A DNA stretch of 64,000 nucleotides, from the NCBI GenBank assembly GCA_029239875.1, contig JARBUD010000004.1:62001-126000 (forward strand). Direction: 5' to 3'. Of the stretch, positions 9,899 through 16,263 are shown one piece after another. Within the stretch, counting starts at the first letter, position 1, and every line of letters starts with the position of its first letter. Below the pieces are notes generated by a model. That model had not been told where the DNA came from, ran no database searches, and was given only the letters and a program-made list of their open reading frames with translations. The stretch is from Xanthobacteraceae bacterium (GTDB taxonomy: Bacteria > Pseudomonadota > Alphaproteobacteria > Rhizobiales > Xanthobacteraceae). Made by a program: the position numbers and the translations under genes.

Positions 9899-9928
9899 TT
9901 GACGCCGGGCGCGCGACCGGTTCTATCT
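9899..9928 (+). promoter_or_regulatory. Possible sigma70-type promoter for the TSUP gene
   Basis: TTGACG at 9899-9904 and CTATCT at 9923-9928, separated by 18 bp, about 50 bp upstream of the TSUP start codon. The -35 is close to consensus; the -10 is weak but of the CTAT type common in alphaproteobacteria. Confidence 0.35.
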
Positions 9929-9978
9929 CTCACCCACGCGCCGCTGCGACGTGCGCCCTGCCCCGGTTTTTTCCTCTC

Positions 9979-10725
9979 ATGCCCTTCGATTCCGCCCTCA
10001 TCTGGGCTCTGCTCACCGCGCTGGTCGCCGGTGCCACACGTGGCTTCTCCGGCTTCGGCGGAGCGCTGATCTTCATCCCGCTGGTCAGCGCGGCCTTCGG
10101 ACCGAAGGTGGCGGCACCGGCGCTGCTGGTCATCGACACCGTGCTGACGCTGCCCTTCCTCATCCCGGCGCTGCGGGCCTGCATCTGGCGGCAGGTGGCG
10201 CCGTTGGCGGTGGGCGCCGTCGTCGCCGTGCCGGCGGGCGTGTGGGTGCTGGAACATGTCGACGTGCTGACGCTGCGCTGGACGCTCGCGCTGCTCAGCG
10301 TCGCGATGCTGGCGCTGCTGGTGTCGGGCTGGAAGCATTCCGGCCGGCACAACCTGCCGACCACGCTCGGGGTAGGCGCCGTGGCCGGCGTGCTCGGCGG
10401 CGCAGCGCAGATGGCCGGCCCGCCGGTGGTCGCCTACTGGCTCGGCAGCGACCAGCCCTCGGCGCTGGTACGAGCGAACCTGTTCGGCTTCTTCGCCCTG
10501 GCGACGCTGGCGAGCGGCACCGCCTATGCCGCACACGGGCTGATGACGCTCGAGGTCGGCCGGCTGGTGTTGCTGCTTGGCCCGGCCTACGGCATCGGGC
10601 TCTATGCCGGGGCGAAGGCCTTCCGCGGTGCCTCCGACCGGCATTTCCGCATCGCCGCCTACTGGATCATCGCCCTGGCGGCACTGCTCAGCCTGCCGGT
10701 CCTCGACGCGCTGCTGGGGCGGTGA
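9979..10725 (+). CDS. TSUP (TauE/SafE) family permease
   Basis: 248-aa membrane protein of the sulfite exporter TauE/SafE family, which moves sulfur-containing or organic anions. I start at the ATG at 9979, since the frame upstream to 9856 is not membrane-like. The first helix carries the family's signature region ALVAGATRGFSGFGGALIFIPLV (about residues 13-35), repeated in weaker form in the second half at VGAVAGVLGGAAQMAGPPVVAYWL. About seven to eight helices in all. Nothing nearby identifies the substrate. Last gene of the accessory block between ruvC and yebC. Confidence 0.9.
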   Translation: MPFDSALIWALLTALVAGATRGFSGFGGALIFIPLVSAAFGPKVAAPALLVIDTVLTLPFLIPALRACIWRQVAPLAVGAVVAVPAGVWVLEHVDVLTLRWTLALLSVAMLALLVSGWKHSGRHNLPTTLGVGAVAGVLGGAAQMAGPPVVAYWLGSDQPSALVRANLFGFFALATLASGTAYAAHGLMTLEVGRLVLLLGPAYGIGLYAGAKAFRGASDRHFRIAAYWIIALAALLSLPVLDALLGR

Positions 10726-10741
10726 GGCCGTCCCCAAAGTC

Positions 10742-10829
10742 GTCGTCCCGGACGGCCGCAAGGCCGATCCGGGATCGCATGACATCGGAGAGCGATCCCG
10801 GCTCTACGCTTCGCTTCGGCCGGGATGAC
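10742..10829. repeat. Family-B palindromic repeat, copy 1
   Basis: An 88-bp element running from GTCGTCCCGGACGGCCGCA to GCTTCGGCCGGGATGAC, with the inner motifs GATCCGGGATCGC and CGGAGAGCGATCCCGG. Close copies lie at 13499 and 14958, and partial ones at 37660, 37865 and 43428. Non-coding spacer between the TSUP gene and yebC. Confidence 0.85.
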
Positions 10830-10851
10830 AATTGTCAGGAAGGATGACCGC

Positions 10852-11598
10852 TCAGTCGCTCATCTTGGCGACGAAGGCGTCGGACAGCTCGAAATTGGCA
10901 TAGACGTTCTGCACGTCGTCATTGTCGTTCAGCGTGTCGACGAGGCGGATCAGCTTCTCGGCCACTTCGTCGTCCACCGCGACCGTGTTCTGCGGCCGCC
11001 AGACGAGGCCGGACTTGCGCGGCTCGCCGAACTTGGCTTCGAGCGCGCGGGCGACCTCGTGCAGGTTCTCGATCGAGCACACCACCTCGTGGCCGTCCTC
11101 GGAGGAGGACACGTCGTCGGCGCCGGCCTCGATGGCCGCCTCCATCATCGCGTCTTCCGAGGCCTTGCCGGCATCGAACTCGACCACGCCGACCCGGTCG
11201 AACATGAAGGACACCGCGCCCGTCTCCGCCAGCGAGCCGCCGGACTTGGTGAAGTAGGAGCGCACTTCCGAGGCGGTGCGGTTGCGGTTGTCGGTCAGCG
11301 CCTCGACGATGACGGCGACGCCGCCGGGGCCATAGCCCTCATAGCGGATCTCGTCATAGTTCTCCGCGTCGCCGCCCTGCGCCTTCTTGATGGCGCGGTC
11401 GATGTTGTCCTTCGGCATGTTCTCGGCGCGGGCGGCGAGAATGGCGGCGCGCAGGCGCGGGTTCATGTTCGGGTCGGGCATGCCGAGCTTGGCGGAGACG
11501 GTGATCTCACGCGCCAGCTTGGAGAACAGCTTGGAGCGCACCGCGTCCTGCTTGCCCTTGCGGTGCATGATGTTCTTGAACTGCGAATGCCCGGCCAT
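10852..11598 (-). CDS. yebC: YebC/PmpR family protein
   Basis: Conserved cytosolic protein of the YebC/PmpR family (TACO1-like), linked in different studies to transcriptional control and to translation of difficult peptides. 248 aa from the ATG at 11598: [21 protein letters not shown] is the invariant family start, followed by [13 protein letters not shown] and [29 protein letters not shown] (regions). The Asp/Glu-rich middle and C-terminal domains are present, ending [18 protein letters not shown]. In many alphaproteobacteria this gene precedes ruvC directly; here it is 4.3 kb away with four accessory genes between. Open frame upstream to 11787 is not family sequence. Confidence 0.97.
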   Translation of the reverse strand: MAGHSQFKNIMHRKGKQDAVRSKLFSKLAREITVSAKLGMPDPNMNPRLRAAILAARAENMPKDNIDRAIKKAQGGDAENYDEIRYEGYGPGGVAVIVEALTDNRNRTASEVRSYFTKSGGSLAETGAVSFMFDRVGVVEFDAGKASEDAMMEAAIEAGADDVSSSEDGHEVVCSIENLHEVARALEAKFGEPRKSGLVWRPQNTVAVDDEVAEKLIRLVDTLNDNDDVQNVYANFELSDAFVAKMSD

Positions 11599-11707
11599 GG
11601 CCGCCTCCACGTCGCGCCGGCGGGAAGCCGCCGGGATATCCCGAATGACTGTCGATAAAGGGTGCCGGCTTATAGGCGAGAGCGTGGCCGCGCGTAAAGC
11701 CGGGCCC

Positions 11708-12523
11708 CTACCAGAAGCCGGGTTGCACATCCTCCAGCACGCCGCCGAGGCGCACCGGGGCGATACGCACCGCATGGCCCGTCGCATCGGTCTCCACCGC
11801 GAGGCCCGACAGCGTGCCCTCGCCCGTCGCCGGCTCGAAGCGCCCCGAGCCGATGCGTCGGGTGAAGCGGCGCAGCGGCTCCTCCTTGTCCATGCCGATC
11901 ACGCCCTCATAGGAGCCGCACATGCCGACATCGGTCAGATAGGCAGTGCCGCCGGGGAGGATACGGTGGTCGGCGGTCGGCACATGGGTATGGGTGCCGA
12001 CGACGAGGCTCGCGCGCCCGTCGCACCAATGGCCGAAGGCCTGCTTCTCGCTGGTGGTCTCGGCGTGGAAGTCGACGATCACCGCATCCGCCACCATGCC
12101 GAGCGGGGCGGCATCGAGCTCACGGTCGATGGCGGCGAAGGGATCGTCCAGCGGGTCCATGAAGATGCGGCCCATCATGTTGACGACCAGCACCTGCGCC
12201 CCGTTCCTCGCTTCGATCAGCGCTGCGCCGCGGCCCGGTGTGCCGACGGGATAGTTAGCCGGGCGGATGAGGCGCGGGGCGCGCTCGATGAACACCAGCG
12301 CCTCGCGCTGGTCGAAGGAATGGTTGCCGAGAGTGACCGCGTCGGCGCCGGCCTCTAGGAATTCCTCGTAGATCGCCTCAGTGATGCCGAAGCCGCCGGC
12401 TGCGTTCTCGCCGTTCACCACCACGAAATCGAGCGCCCAGGCCTCGCGCAGGCGCGGCAGGTGCTGCAGCACGACCTGCCGCCCGACGCGGCCGACCACG
12501 TCGCCGAGAAAAAGAAGACGCAC
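11708..12523 (-). CDS. ymdB: YmdB-type metallophosphoesterase
   Basis: 271-aa cytosolic dinuclear metallophosphoesterase of the YmdB family (TIGR00282), characterised elsewhere as a cyclic-nucleotide phosphodiesterase. The metal-binding set is intact: FLGDVVG (Asp), [10 protein letters not shown] (Glu/Asn), [10 protein letters not shown] (Asn-His), [11 protein letters not shown] (His) and [12 protein letters not shown] (His-x-His). Its 3' end is 110 bp upstream of yebC on the same strand, and the cyclo-ligase gene lies upstream with two palindromes in between. Physiological substrate not readable from sequence. Confidence 0.93.
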   Translation of the reverse strand: MRLLFLGDVVGRVGRQVVLQHLPRLREAWALDFVVVNGENAAGGFGITEAIYEEFLEAGADAVTLGNHSFDQREALVFIERAPRLIRPANYPVGTPGRGAALIEARNGAQVLVVNMMGRIFMDPLDDPFAAIDRELDAAPLGMVADAVIVDFHAETTSEKQAFGHWCDGRASLVVGTHTHVPTADHRILPGGTAYLTDVGMCGSYEGVIGMDKEEPLRRFTRRIGSGRFEPATGEGTLSGLAVETDATGHAVRIAPVRLGGVLEDVQPGFW

Positions 12524-12539
12524 CTCTAGAGCCCTTTCC

Positions 12540-12561
12540 GATCAGGCAAAATTGCCTGATC
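12540..12561. repeat. Inverted repeat upstream of ymdB
   Basis: Two perfect 10-bp arms, GATCAGGCAA and TTGCCTGATC, around a 2-nt centre. Its centre is about 27 bp upstream of the ymdB start, so it could be an operator or part of a repeat together with the larger palindrome at 12593. Confidence 0.7.
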
Positions 12562-12592
12562 GATAAGAAAGTGCTCTCGATTCAACAAGCGG

Positions 12593-12640
12593 GAGCATGT
12601 TCTTATCGCAAAAATCATACAACTTTTGCGGAACATGCTC
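12593..12640. repeat. RIME-like palindrome (GAGCATGTTC...GAACATGCTC)
   Basis: Perfect 10-bp outer arms GAGCATGTTC and GAACATGCTC, an inner pair CGCAAAA and TTTTGCG, and a 10-nt loop. The outline matches the palindrome seen across rhizobial genomes that begins AGCATGATC and ends GATCATGCT. It overlaps the last codons of the cyclo-ligase gene by 2 bp. Confidence 0.75.
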
Positions 12641-13244
12641 ACTCCTCCGCCGGGCAGACGATGCCCGCATCCGTCGCGATGGCATCGAGCCGCTCATCAT
12701 GCGGCTCCACCGGGACGGCGGGAAGCTCCTGCACGGCGAAGGCGTAGCCGATGGCCTCGATCCGCTTGGCGGAGCGCAGCAGGGCAAGGGTGCGGTCGTA
12801 GAAGCCGGCGCCGTAGCCGAGCCGGTTGCCGCGCGCGTCGAAGCCGGCGAGCGGCACCACCAGCACGTCCGGCGAGACCGCCGGGGCCGTTTCCGGCGGT
12901 GCAGGGATCTTGAAGCGGCCCGGCCCGCGCGAGGCCACCAGTTCCTCGCCGGGCTCCCACAAGCGGAAAATCAAAGGCTTACCCGGCTCCAGCACCACCG
13001 GCAGCGCAATGTCGGCGCCGGCGGCGCGCAGAAGGCGCACCAGCGGATGGGTCGGAATCTCATGGCCGAAGGAAGCGAAGACGGAGACCATCTCGCCCTG
13101 CACGTCGCCAAGCCATTCCAGAGCATGGGCGGCAGCCGCCTCGGCGGCGGTCTCGCGCGCCTCGGGGTTCAGCGCCGCACGCCGGGCGAGGGCCTCGGAC
13201 CGGAGGCTGGCCTTGTCGAGATGCGTGTCGGGACAATGGGGCAT
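12639..13244 (-). CDS. 5-formyltetrahydrofolate cyclo-ligase
   Basis: Converts 5-formyl-THF to 5,10-methenyl-THF using ATP. 201 aa from the ATG at 13244. The family signature is clear: LVVPLAGFDARGNRLGYGAG followed by FYDRTLALL (about residues 125-152), preceded by KASLRSEALARRAAL near the N-terminus and IALPVVLEPGKPLIFRLW in the middle. The open frame continues to 13496 but that part covers the 6S RNA and is not family sequence. A 6S RNA gene lies directly upstream on the same strand, the classic ssrS-ygfA arrangement, so the two may share a transcript. Confidence 0.92.
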   Translation of the reverse strand: MPHCPDTHLDKASLRSEALARRAALNPEARETAAEAAAAHALEWLGDVQGEMVSVFASFGHEIPTHPLVRLLRAAGADIALPVVLEPGKPLIFRLWEPGEELVASRGPGRFKIPAPPETAPAVSPDVLVVPLAGFDARGNRLGYGAGFYDRTLALLRSAKRIEAIGYAFAVQELPAVPVEPHDERLDAIATDAGIVCPAEE

Positions 13245-13267
13245 GACGGAAATGAGTGCGGAGCCAC

Positions 13268-13412
13268 AATGGCCGTTGGAGGATCGATCCCGGGAACCTA
13301 CAACGTAGGTGGGCGCCGTGTGTCCAAGCCCAGGGGCAAGGTCAGGGACAGCTCCCTTTGAGATCGATAAGGCCCCGGGGAATATGTTCTCCTGACGAAC
13401 CTCGCAGCCCCG
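13268..13412 (-). ncRNA. ssrS: 6S RNA
   Basis: Global regulator that binds the sigma70 holoenzyme by mimicking an open promoter. Evidence: position directly upstream of the 5-formyl-THF cyclo-ligase on the same strand, and fold. On the minus strand a closing stem can form between GGCTGCGAGG near the 5' end and CCTCCAACGGCC near the 3' end; an inner stem pairs CCGGGGC with GCCCCTGG; the apex has AGGGAGCTGTCCCT, a self-complementary hairpin; the A/T-rich ACATATTCC lies in the predicted central bubble. The length of about 145 nt is slightly short of typical, so ends are approximate (plus or minus 15 nt). Confidence 0.72.
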
Positions 13413-13498
13413 CATGACAAATCTAGGACGCCGCGGGCCGGATTGCCAGAGGGGGCCGGGAGGCCGCGAACAGCTTTCCGCGAGCGCGTGTTTCATTC

Positions 13499-13590
13499 GT
13501 CATCCCGGCCGAAGGCGAAGCCGCAGAGCCGGGATCGCTCTCCGGTGTTTGCGCGATCCCGGATCGGTCCGGCGGACCGTCCGGGATGAC
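13499..13590. repeat. Family-B palindromic repeat, copy 2
   Basis: A 92-bp copy bounded by GTCATCCCGG and CCGGGATGAC, with the inner motifs GAGCCGGGATCGCTCTCCG and GCGCGATCCCGGATCGG. It is in the opposite orientation to copies 1 and 3 (the GCTC-CGGTG order is reversed). It lies between the 6S RNA and the 3' end of the quinone oxidoreductase. Confidence 0.85.
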
Positions 13591-13610
13591 GAGGAGGTGG
13601 GAGTGGCCTC

Positions 13611-14621
13611 TCACCCCACCTTCAGCATGATCTTGCCGATATGGGCACTGGTCTCCATGCGGGCATGCGCCTCGCTCGCCTTCTCCAGCGGGAAGGTCTG
13701 GTCGAGCACCGGCTTCACCTTGCCGGCCTCGATCAGCGGCCAGACCTTCTCCTTCAGCGAGGCGGCGATGACCGCCTTCTCGGCCTTGGGGCGCGAGCGC
13801 AACGTCGAACCCATATGCGAGAGCCGCTTCAGCATCAGCCGCATATAGTCGATCTGCACTTTGGAGCCTTCCATGAAGGCGATCTGCACGATGCGCCCCT
13901 GCGGCGCCGCGGCCTCATAGTTGCGGGCGATGTAGGAGCCGCCGACCATGTCGAGGATGACGTTCACCCCCTTGGCCGTCTTCTCCTTGATGACGGCGAC
14001 GAAGTCCTCGCTCTTGTAGTCGATGGCGACATCCGCCCCGAGCTTACGGCACACCTCGCACTTCTCGGCGCTGCCGGCAGTGGTGAACACCGTCGCCCCG
14101 AACGCCTTGGCGAGCTGGATCGCCGTTGTACCGATCCCCGAGGTGCCGCCATGCACGAGGAAGCTCTCGCCCGCCTTCAGCCCGGCGAGGTCGAACACGT
14201 TGGTCCAGACGGTGAAGAAAGTCTCCGGCAGCACCGCCGCCTCGACCATGGAGAGCCCGGCCGGCACGGGCAGCGCCGCGCCCTCGTCGGCAAGGCAATA
14301 TTCGGCATAGCCCCCGCCCGAGATCAGCGCACACACCTTGTCACCAACCCGCCATTTGGTGACACCCGTGCCGAGCGCCACCACCTCGCCGGCAATCTCG
14401 AGGCCGGGAATATCGGAGGCGCCGGGCGGCGGCGGATAGAGGCCCTTGCGCTGCATCACGTCCGGCCGGTTGACGCCGGCGGCGGCCACCTTGACCAGGA
14501 TCTCACCGGCCCCCGGCTGCGGCACCGGGCGCTGCTCGGGAACCAGGGCTTCCGGGCCGCCGGGGGTCGGCAGGCCGATGGCGGTCATGGTGGCGGGCAG
14601 CTCGGTCACGTAGGTCCTCAT
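13611..14621 (-). CDS. NAD(P)H-quinone oxidoreductase, zinc-less MDR family
   Basis: Medium-chain dehydrogenase/reductase of the PIG3-like NAD(P)H:quinone oxidoreductase group, 336 aa. It has the GroES-like N-terminal domain (GEILVKVAAAGVNRPDVMQR, PGLEIAGEVVALG) and the Rossmann domain with the AxxGxxG-type cofactor loop SFLVHGGTSGIGTTAIQLAKAFGA (about residues 145-168). The zinc-binding Cys/His set of alcohol dehydrogenases is absent. The start at 14621 is the longest; an ATG at 14588 (MTAIGLPTPGG) fits the family equally well and neither has a strong ribosome-binding site. Divergent from the DUF1192 gene. Acts in the cytosol; substrate unproven. Confidence 0.9.
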   Translation of the reverse strand: MRTYVTELPATMTAIGLPTPGGPEALVPEQRPVPQPGAGEILVKVAAAGVNRPDVMQRKGLYPPPPGASDIPGLEIAGEVVALGTGVTKWRVGDKVCALISGGGYAEYCLADEGAALPVPAGLSMVEAAVLPETFFTVWTNVFDLAGLKAGESFLVHGGTSGIGTTAIQLAKAFGATVFTTAGSAEKCEVCRKLGADVAIDYKSEDFVAVIKEKTAKGVNVILDMVGGSYIARNYEAAAPQGRIVQIAFMEGSKVQIDYMRLMLKRLSHMGSTLRSRPKAEKAVIAASLKEKVWPLIEAGKVKPVLDQTFPLEKASEAHARMETSAHIGKIMLKVG

Positions 14622-14731
14622 CGGCTTGGAAAGGCTTGCCGTTTCGTAGGTGAAGCCGCCGCGACTGGCAACCGGTGGGCTCGGGCACTAAACTCCAGGG
14701 AGTGTAGCAGGAGCCGAGTAGGAGTGACGCC

Positions 14732-14935
14732 ATGGCGATCGACGACGACCTCTTCCCCTCCGCACCGGTCAGGAAGCCGGGCACACACGAGGTCGGCACC
14801 GACCTCTCGCTCCTGTCCGAGACCGAGATCGAGGAGCGCATCGCCCAGCTCGCCACCGAGGTCGAGCGGCTGAAGGCGGCGCTGGAGAAGAAGCGCGCCT
14901 CGCGCGCCGCGGCGGAGAATTTCTTCAAGCGATAA
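14732..14935 (+). CDS. DUF1192 family protein
   Basis: 67-aa protein of an uncharacterised, short alphaproteobacterial family. It begins MAIDDDLFPSAPVRKPGTHE and then forms one amphipathic helix, LSETEIEERIAQLATEVERL running to about residue 60, with heptad-like leucine spacing that predicts a coiled coil; it ends FFKR. The start is preceded by GGAGTGACGCC (GGAG 7 nt away). Divergent from the quinone oxidoreductase. Function unknown. Confidence 0.85.
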   Translation: MAIDDDLFPSAPVRKPGTHEVGTDLSLLSETEIEERIAQLATEVERLKAALEKKRASRAAAENFFKR

Positions 14936-14957
14936 AGGGCGGGCATCGCCCCAGGCT

Positions 14958-15045
14958 GTCATCCCGGACGGCCGCAGGCCGATCCGGGATCGCGCAAACA
15001 TCGGAGAGCGATCCAGGCGCTCCGCTTCGCTTCGGCCGGGATGAC
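14958..15045. repeat. Family-B palindromic repeat, copy 3
   Basis: An 88-bp copy from GTCATCCCGGACGGCCGCAG to GCTTCGGCCGGGATGAC, near identical to copy 1. It occupies the first part of the 376-bp spacer between DUF1192 and DUF1465; the rest holds the CtrA-type box and candidate sRNA. Confidence 0.87.
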
Positions 15046-15072
15046 GGCAAAGCCAGAACCCCACCGCGCCGC

Positions 15073-15087
15073 TTAACCCCGCATTAA
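15073..15087 (+). promoter_or_regulatory. CtrA-type box (TTAA-N7-TTAA)
   Basis: TTAACCCCGCATTAA is an exact match to the alphaproteobacterial CtrA consensus TTAA-N7-TTAA. It sits where the -35 element of the candidate promoter with -10 TATTAC (15099-15104) would be, the usual place for a CtrA-activated promoter. Confidence 0.6.
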
Positions 15088-15110
15088 GCTTTCCGATCTA
15101 TTACTGGGGA

Positions 15111-15204
15111 CGGTCCAGTTTTGGCCGCGAGTGGCTTCTGTCCACTCTGTTTGACGCATCCCTGTCTATGACTCATCGAGCCGCCTTACGGGCGGCTCTT
15201 TTTT
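15111..15204 (+). ncRNA. Candidate small RNA under a CtrA-type promoter
   Basis: About 94 nt of non-coding sequence between a promoter-like element (CtrA box 15073-15087, TATTAC at 15099-15104) and a textbook terminator. It has two hairpins: GAGTGG-(CTTCTGT)-CCACTC at 15129-15147, and the terminator GAGCCGCC-(TTACG)-GGCGGCTC followed by six T at 15178-15204. The stretch between them is unpaired and could be a target-binding region. It contains no sensible ORF. I do not recognise it as a named sRNA. Confidence 0.5.
15178..15204 (+). terminator. Rho-independent terminator of the candidate sRNA
   Basis: An 8-bp perfect stem, GAGCCGCC with GGCGGCTC, a 4-5 nt loop, then six T. No protein gene ends nearby on this strand (DUF1192 ends 240 bp upstream, with a repeat between), which is why a short transcript is inferred. 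Confidence 0.8.
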
Positions 15205-15311
15205 CATCCCCATAATCCCCCGTCACAATCGGCCCGTCGGGCTGGACAGCGCCGGCGCGGCGCGCGACAGGCATCCATGCGCATGGAGCGCAGGAGGCTC
15301 GGTTCGGGATC

Positions 15312-15839
15312 ATGGGCAGTTCGCGGAAGCAGATGGACGAGGACGGCGTCGCCGATACGGTCAGCCTCGCCGCGCGCCGGCTCGCCTCGCCCGCCTTCAC
15401 CAACCTGTTCCGGCAGGGCATGGCGCTGATCGACGAGACCGCCGCCTATCTCGACGGCGAGGGCCGCACGGCAAGCCACGGCCTGTCCCGCGGCGTGCTC
15501 GCCGCCTACGCCCAGCAGAGCCTGCAGCTCTCCACCCGGCTGATGCAGCTCGCCTCCTGGCTGCTGCTGCGCCGCGCGGTGCTGGAAGGAGACATGTCGG
15601 AGGAGAGCGCGCTGCGCGAGAGCGCCAGGATCGACCTCGATGGCCCCCGCCGCGACCTGGACCAAGAGGCAGAGCTGCCGGCCCAACTAGCCGCGCTGGT
15701 GCGCCGCAGCCACGAGCTGCAGCGGCAGATCGCCAAGCTCGACGCCGCGCTGCGGGCGCCGGTAGACGCCGCAGGGCTGCGGCCGAATGACGTCGCCGGG
15801 CAAATCGGCAAGCTGCGCAGCGCCTTCGAGCGCCACTGA
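15312..15839 (+). CDS. DUF1465 family protein
   Basis: 175-aa protein of a family confined to alphaproteobacteria, function unknown to me. It begins MGSSRKQMDEDGVADTVSLAARRLAS and contains the conserved core FTNLFRQGMALIDETAAYLDG (about residues 30-50), then AYAQQSLQLSTRLMQLASWLLLRRAV, a long helix, and a charged helical C-terminal part (ELPAQLAALVRRSHELQRQIAKLD). Predicted all-helical, cytosolic. An AGGAGG lies 15-20 nt upstream of the ATG. It faces rpmE with a shared bidirectional terminator. Confidence 0.85.
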   Translation: MGSSRKQMDEDGVADTVSLAARRLASPAFTNLFRQGMALIDETAAYLDGEGRTASHGLSRGVLAAYAQQSLQLSTRLMQLASWLLLRRAVLEGDMSEESALRESARIDLDGPRRDLDQEAELPAQLAALVRRSHELQRQIAKLDAALRAPVDAAGLRPNDVAGQIGKLRSAFERH

Positions 15840-15860
15840 AAACCGCCTAGCTGCGCAAAC

Positions 15861-15900
15861 GAAAACCCTCGCGCCGGCTGCTGCCGACGCGAGGGTTCGC
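15861..15900. terminator. Bidirectional terminator between DUF1465 and rpmE
   Basis: AACCCTCGCG and CGCGAGGGTT form a perfect 10-bp stem around CCGGCTGCTGCCGA. On the minus strand it is followed by TTCGTTT, so it best serves rpmE; on the plus strand it follows DUF1465 by 22 bp. Confidence 0.75.
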
Positions 15901-15937
15901 AATCCCCCAAGCCGCGAAATGCGTCCTTAAGACCTTG

Positions 15938-16162
15938 TCAGGCCTTGAGGAAACCCGCGAACTTCTTCTGGAACTTGGACACGCGGCCAGCGCGGTCGAG
16001 CAGCTGCTGCGAACCGCCGGTCCAGGCCGGGTGCGACGTCGAATCGATGTCGAGCTGGAGGACGTCGCCCTCCTTGCCCCAGGTCGTCCGGGTCGTGTAC
16101 TCGGTGCCGTCCGTCATCACCACCTTGACGAAGTGGTAGTCGGGATGGATGTCGCTCTTCAT
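15938..16162 (-). CDS. rpmE: 50S ribosomal protein bL31, cysteine-free form
   Basis: Large-subunit ribosomal protein, 74 aa from the ATG at 16162. It begins [20 protein letters not shown] and contains [21 protein letters not shown], typical of bL31. There is no cysteine at all, so the CxxC zinc ribbon of the C-plus form is missing; this is the zinc-independent form usual in alphaproteobacteria. AGGA lies 9 nt upstream. Divergent from an ABC exporter gene. Confidence 0.96.
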   Translation of the reverse strand: MKSDIHPDYHFVKVVMTDGTEYTTRTTWGKEGDVLQLDIDSTSHPAWTGGSQQLLDRAGRVSKFQKKFAGFLKA

Positions 16163-16263
16163 GGGTAGCATCCTCGCCGCCGCATGGCAGGTCCCTCGCG
16201 GGAACCACGCGGCGATCTACAAAACGATCCTGCCGGAAATCCGAGCGGCTCTATAACCGAGAC

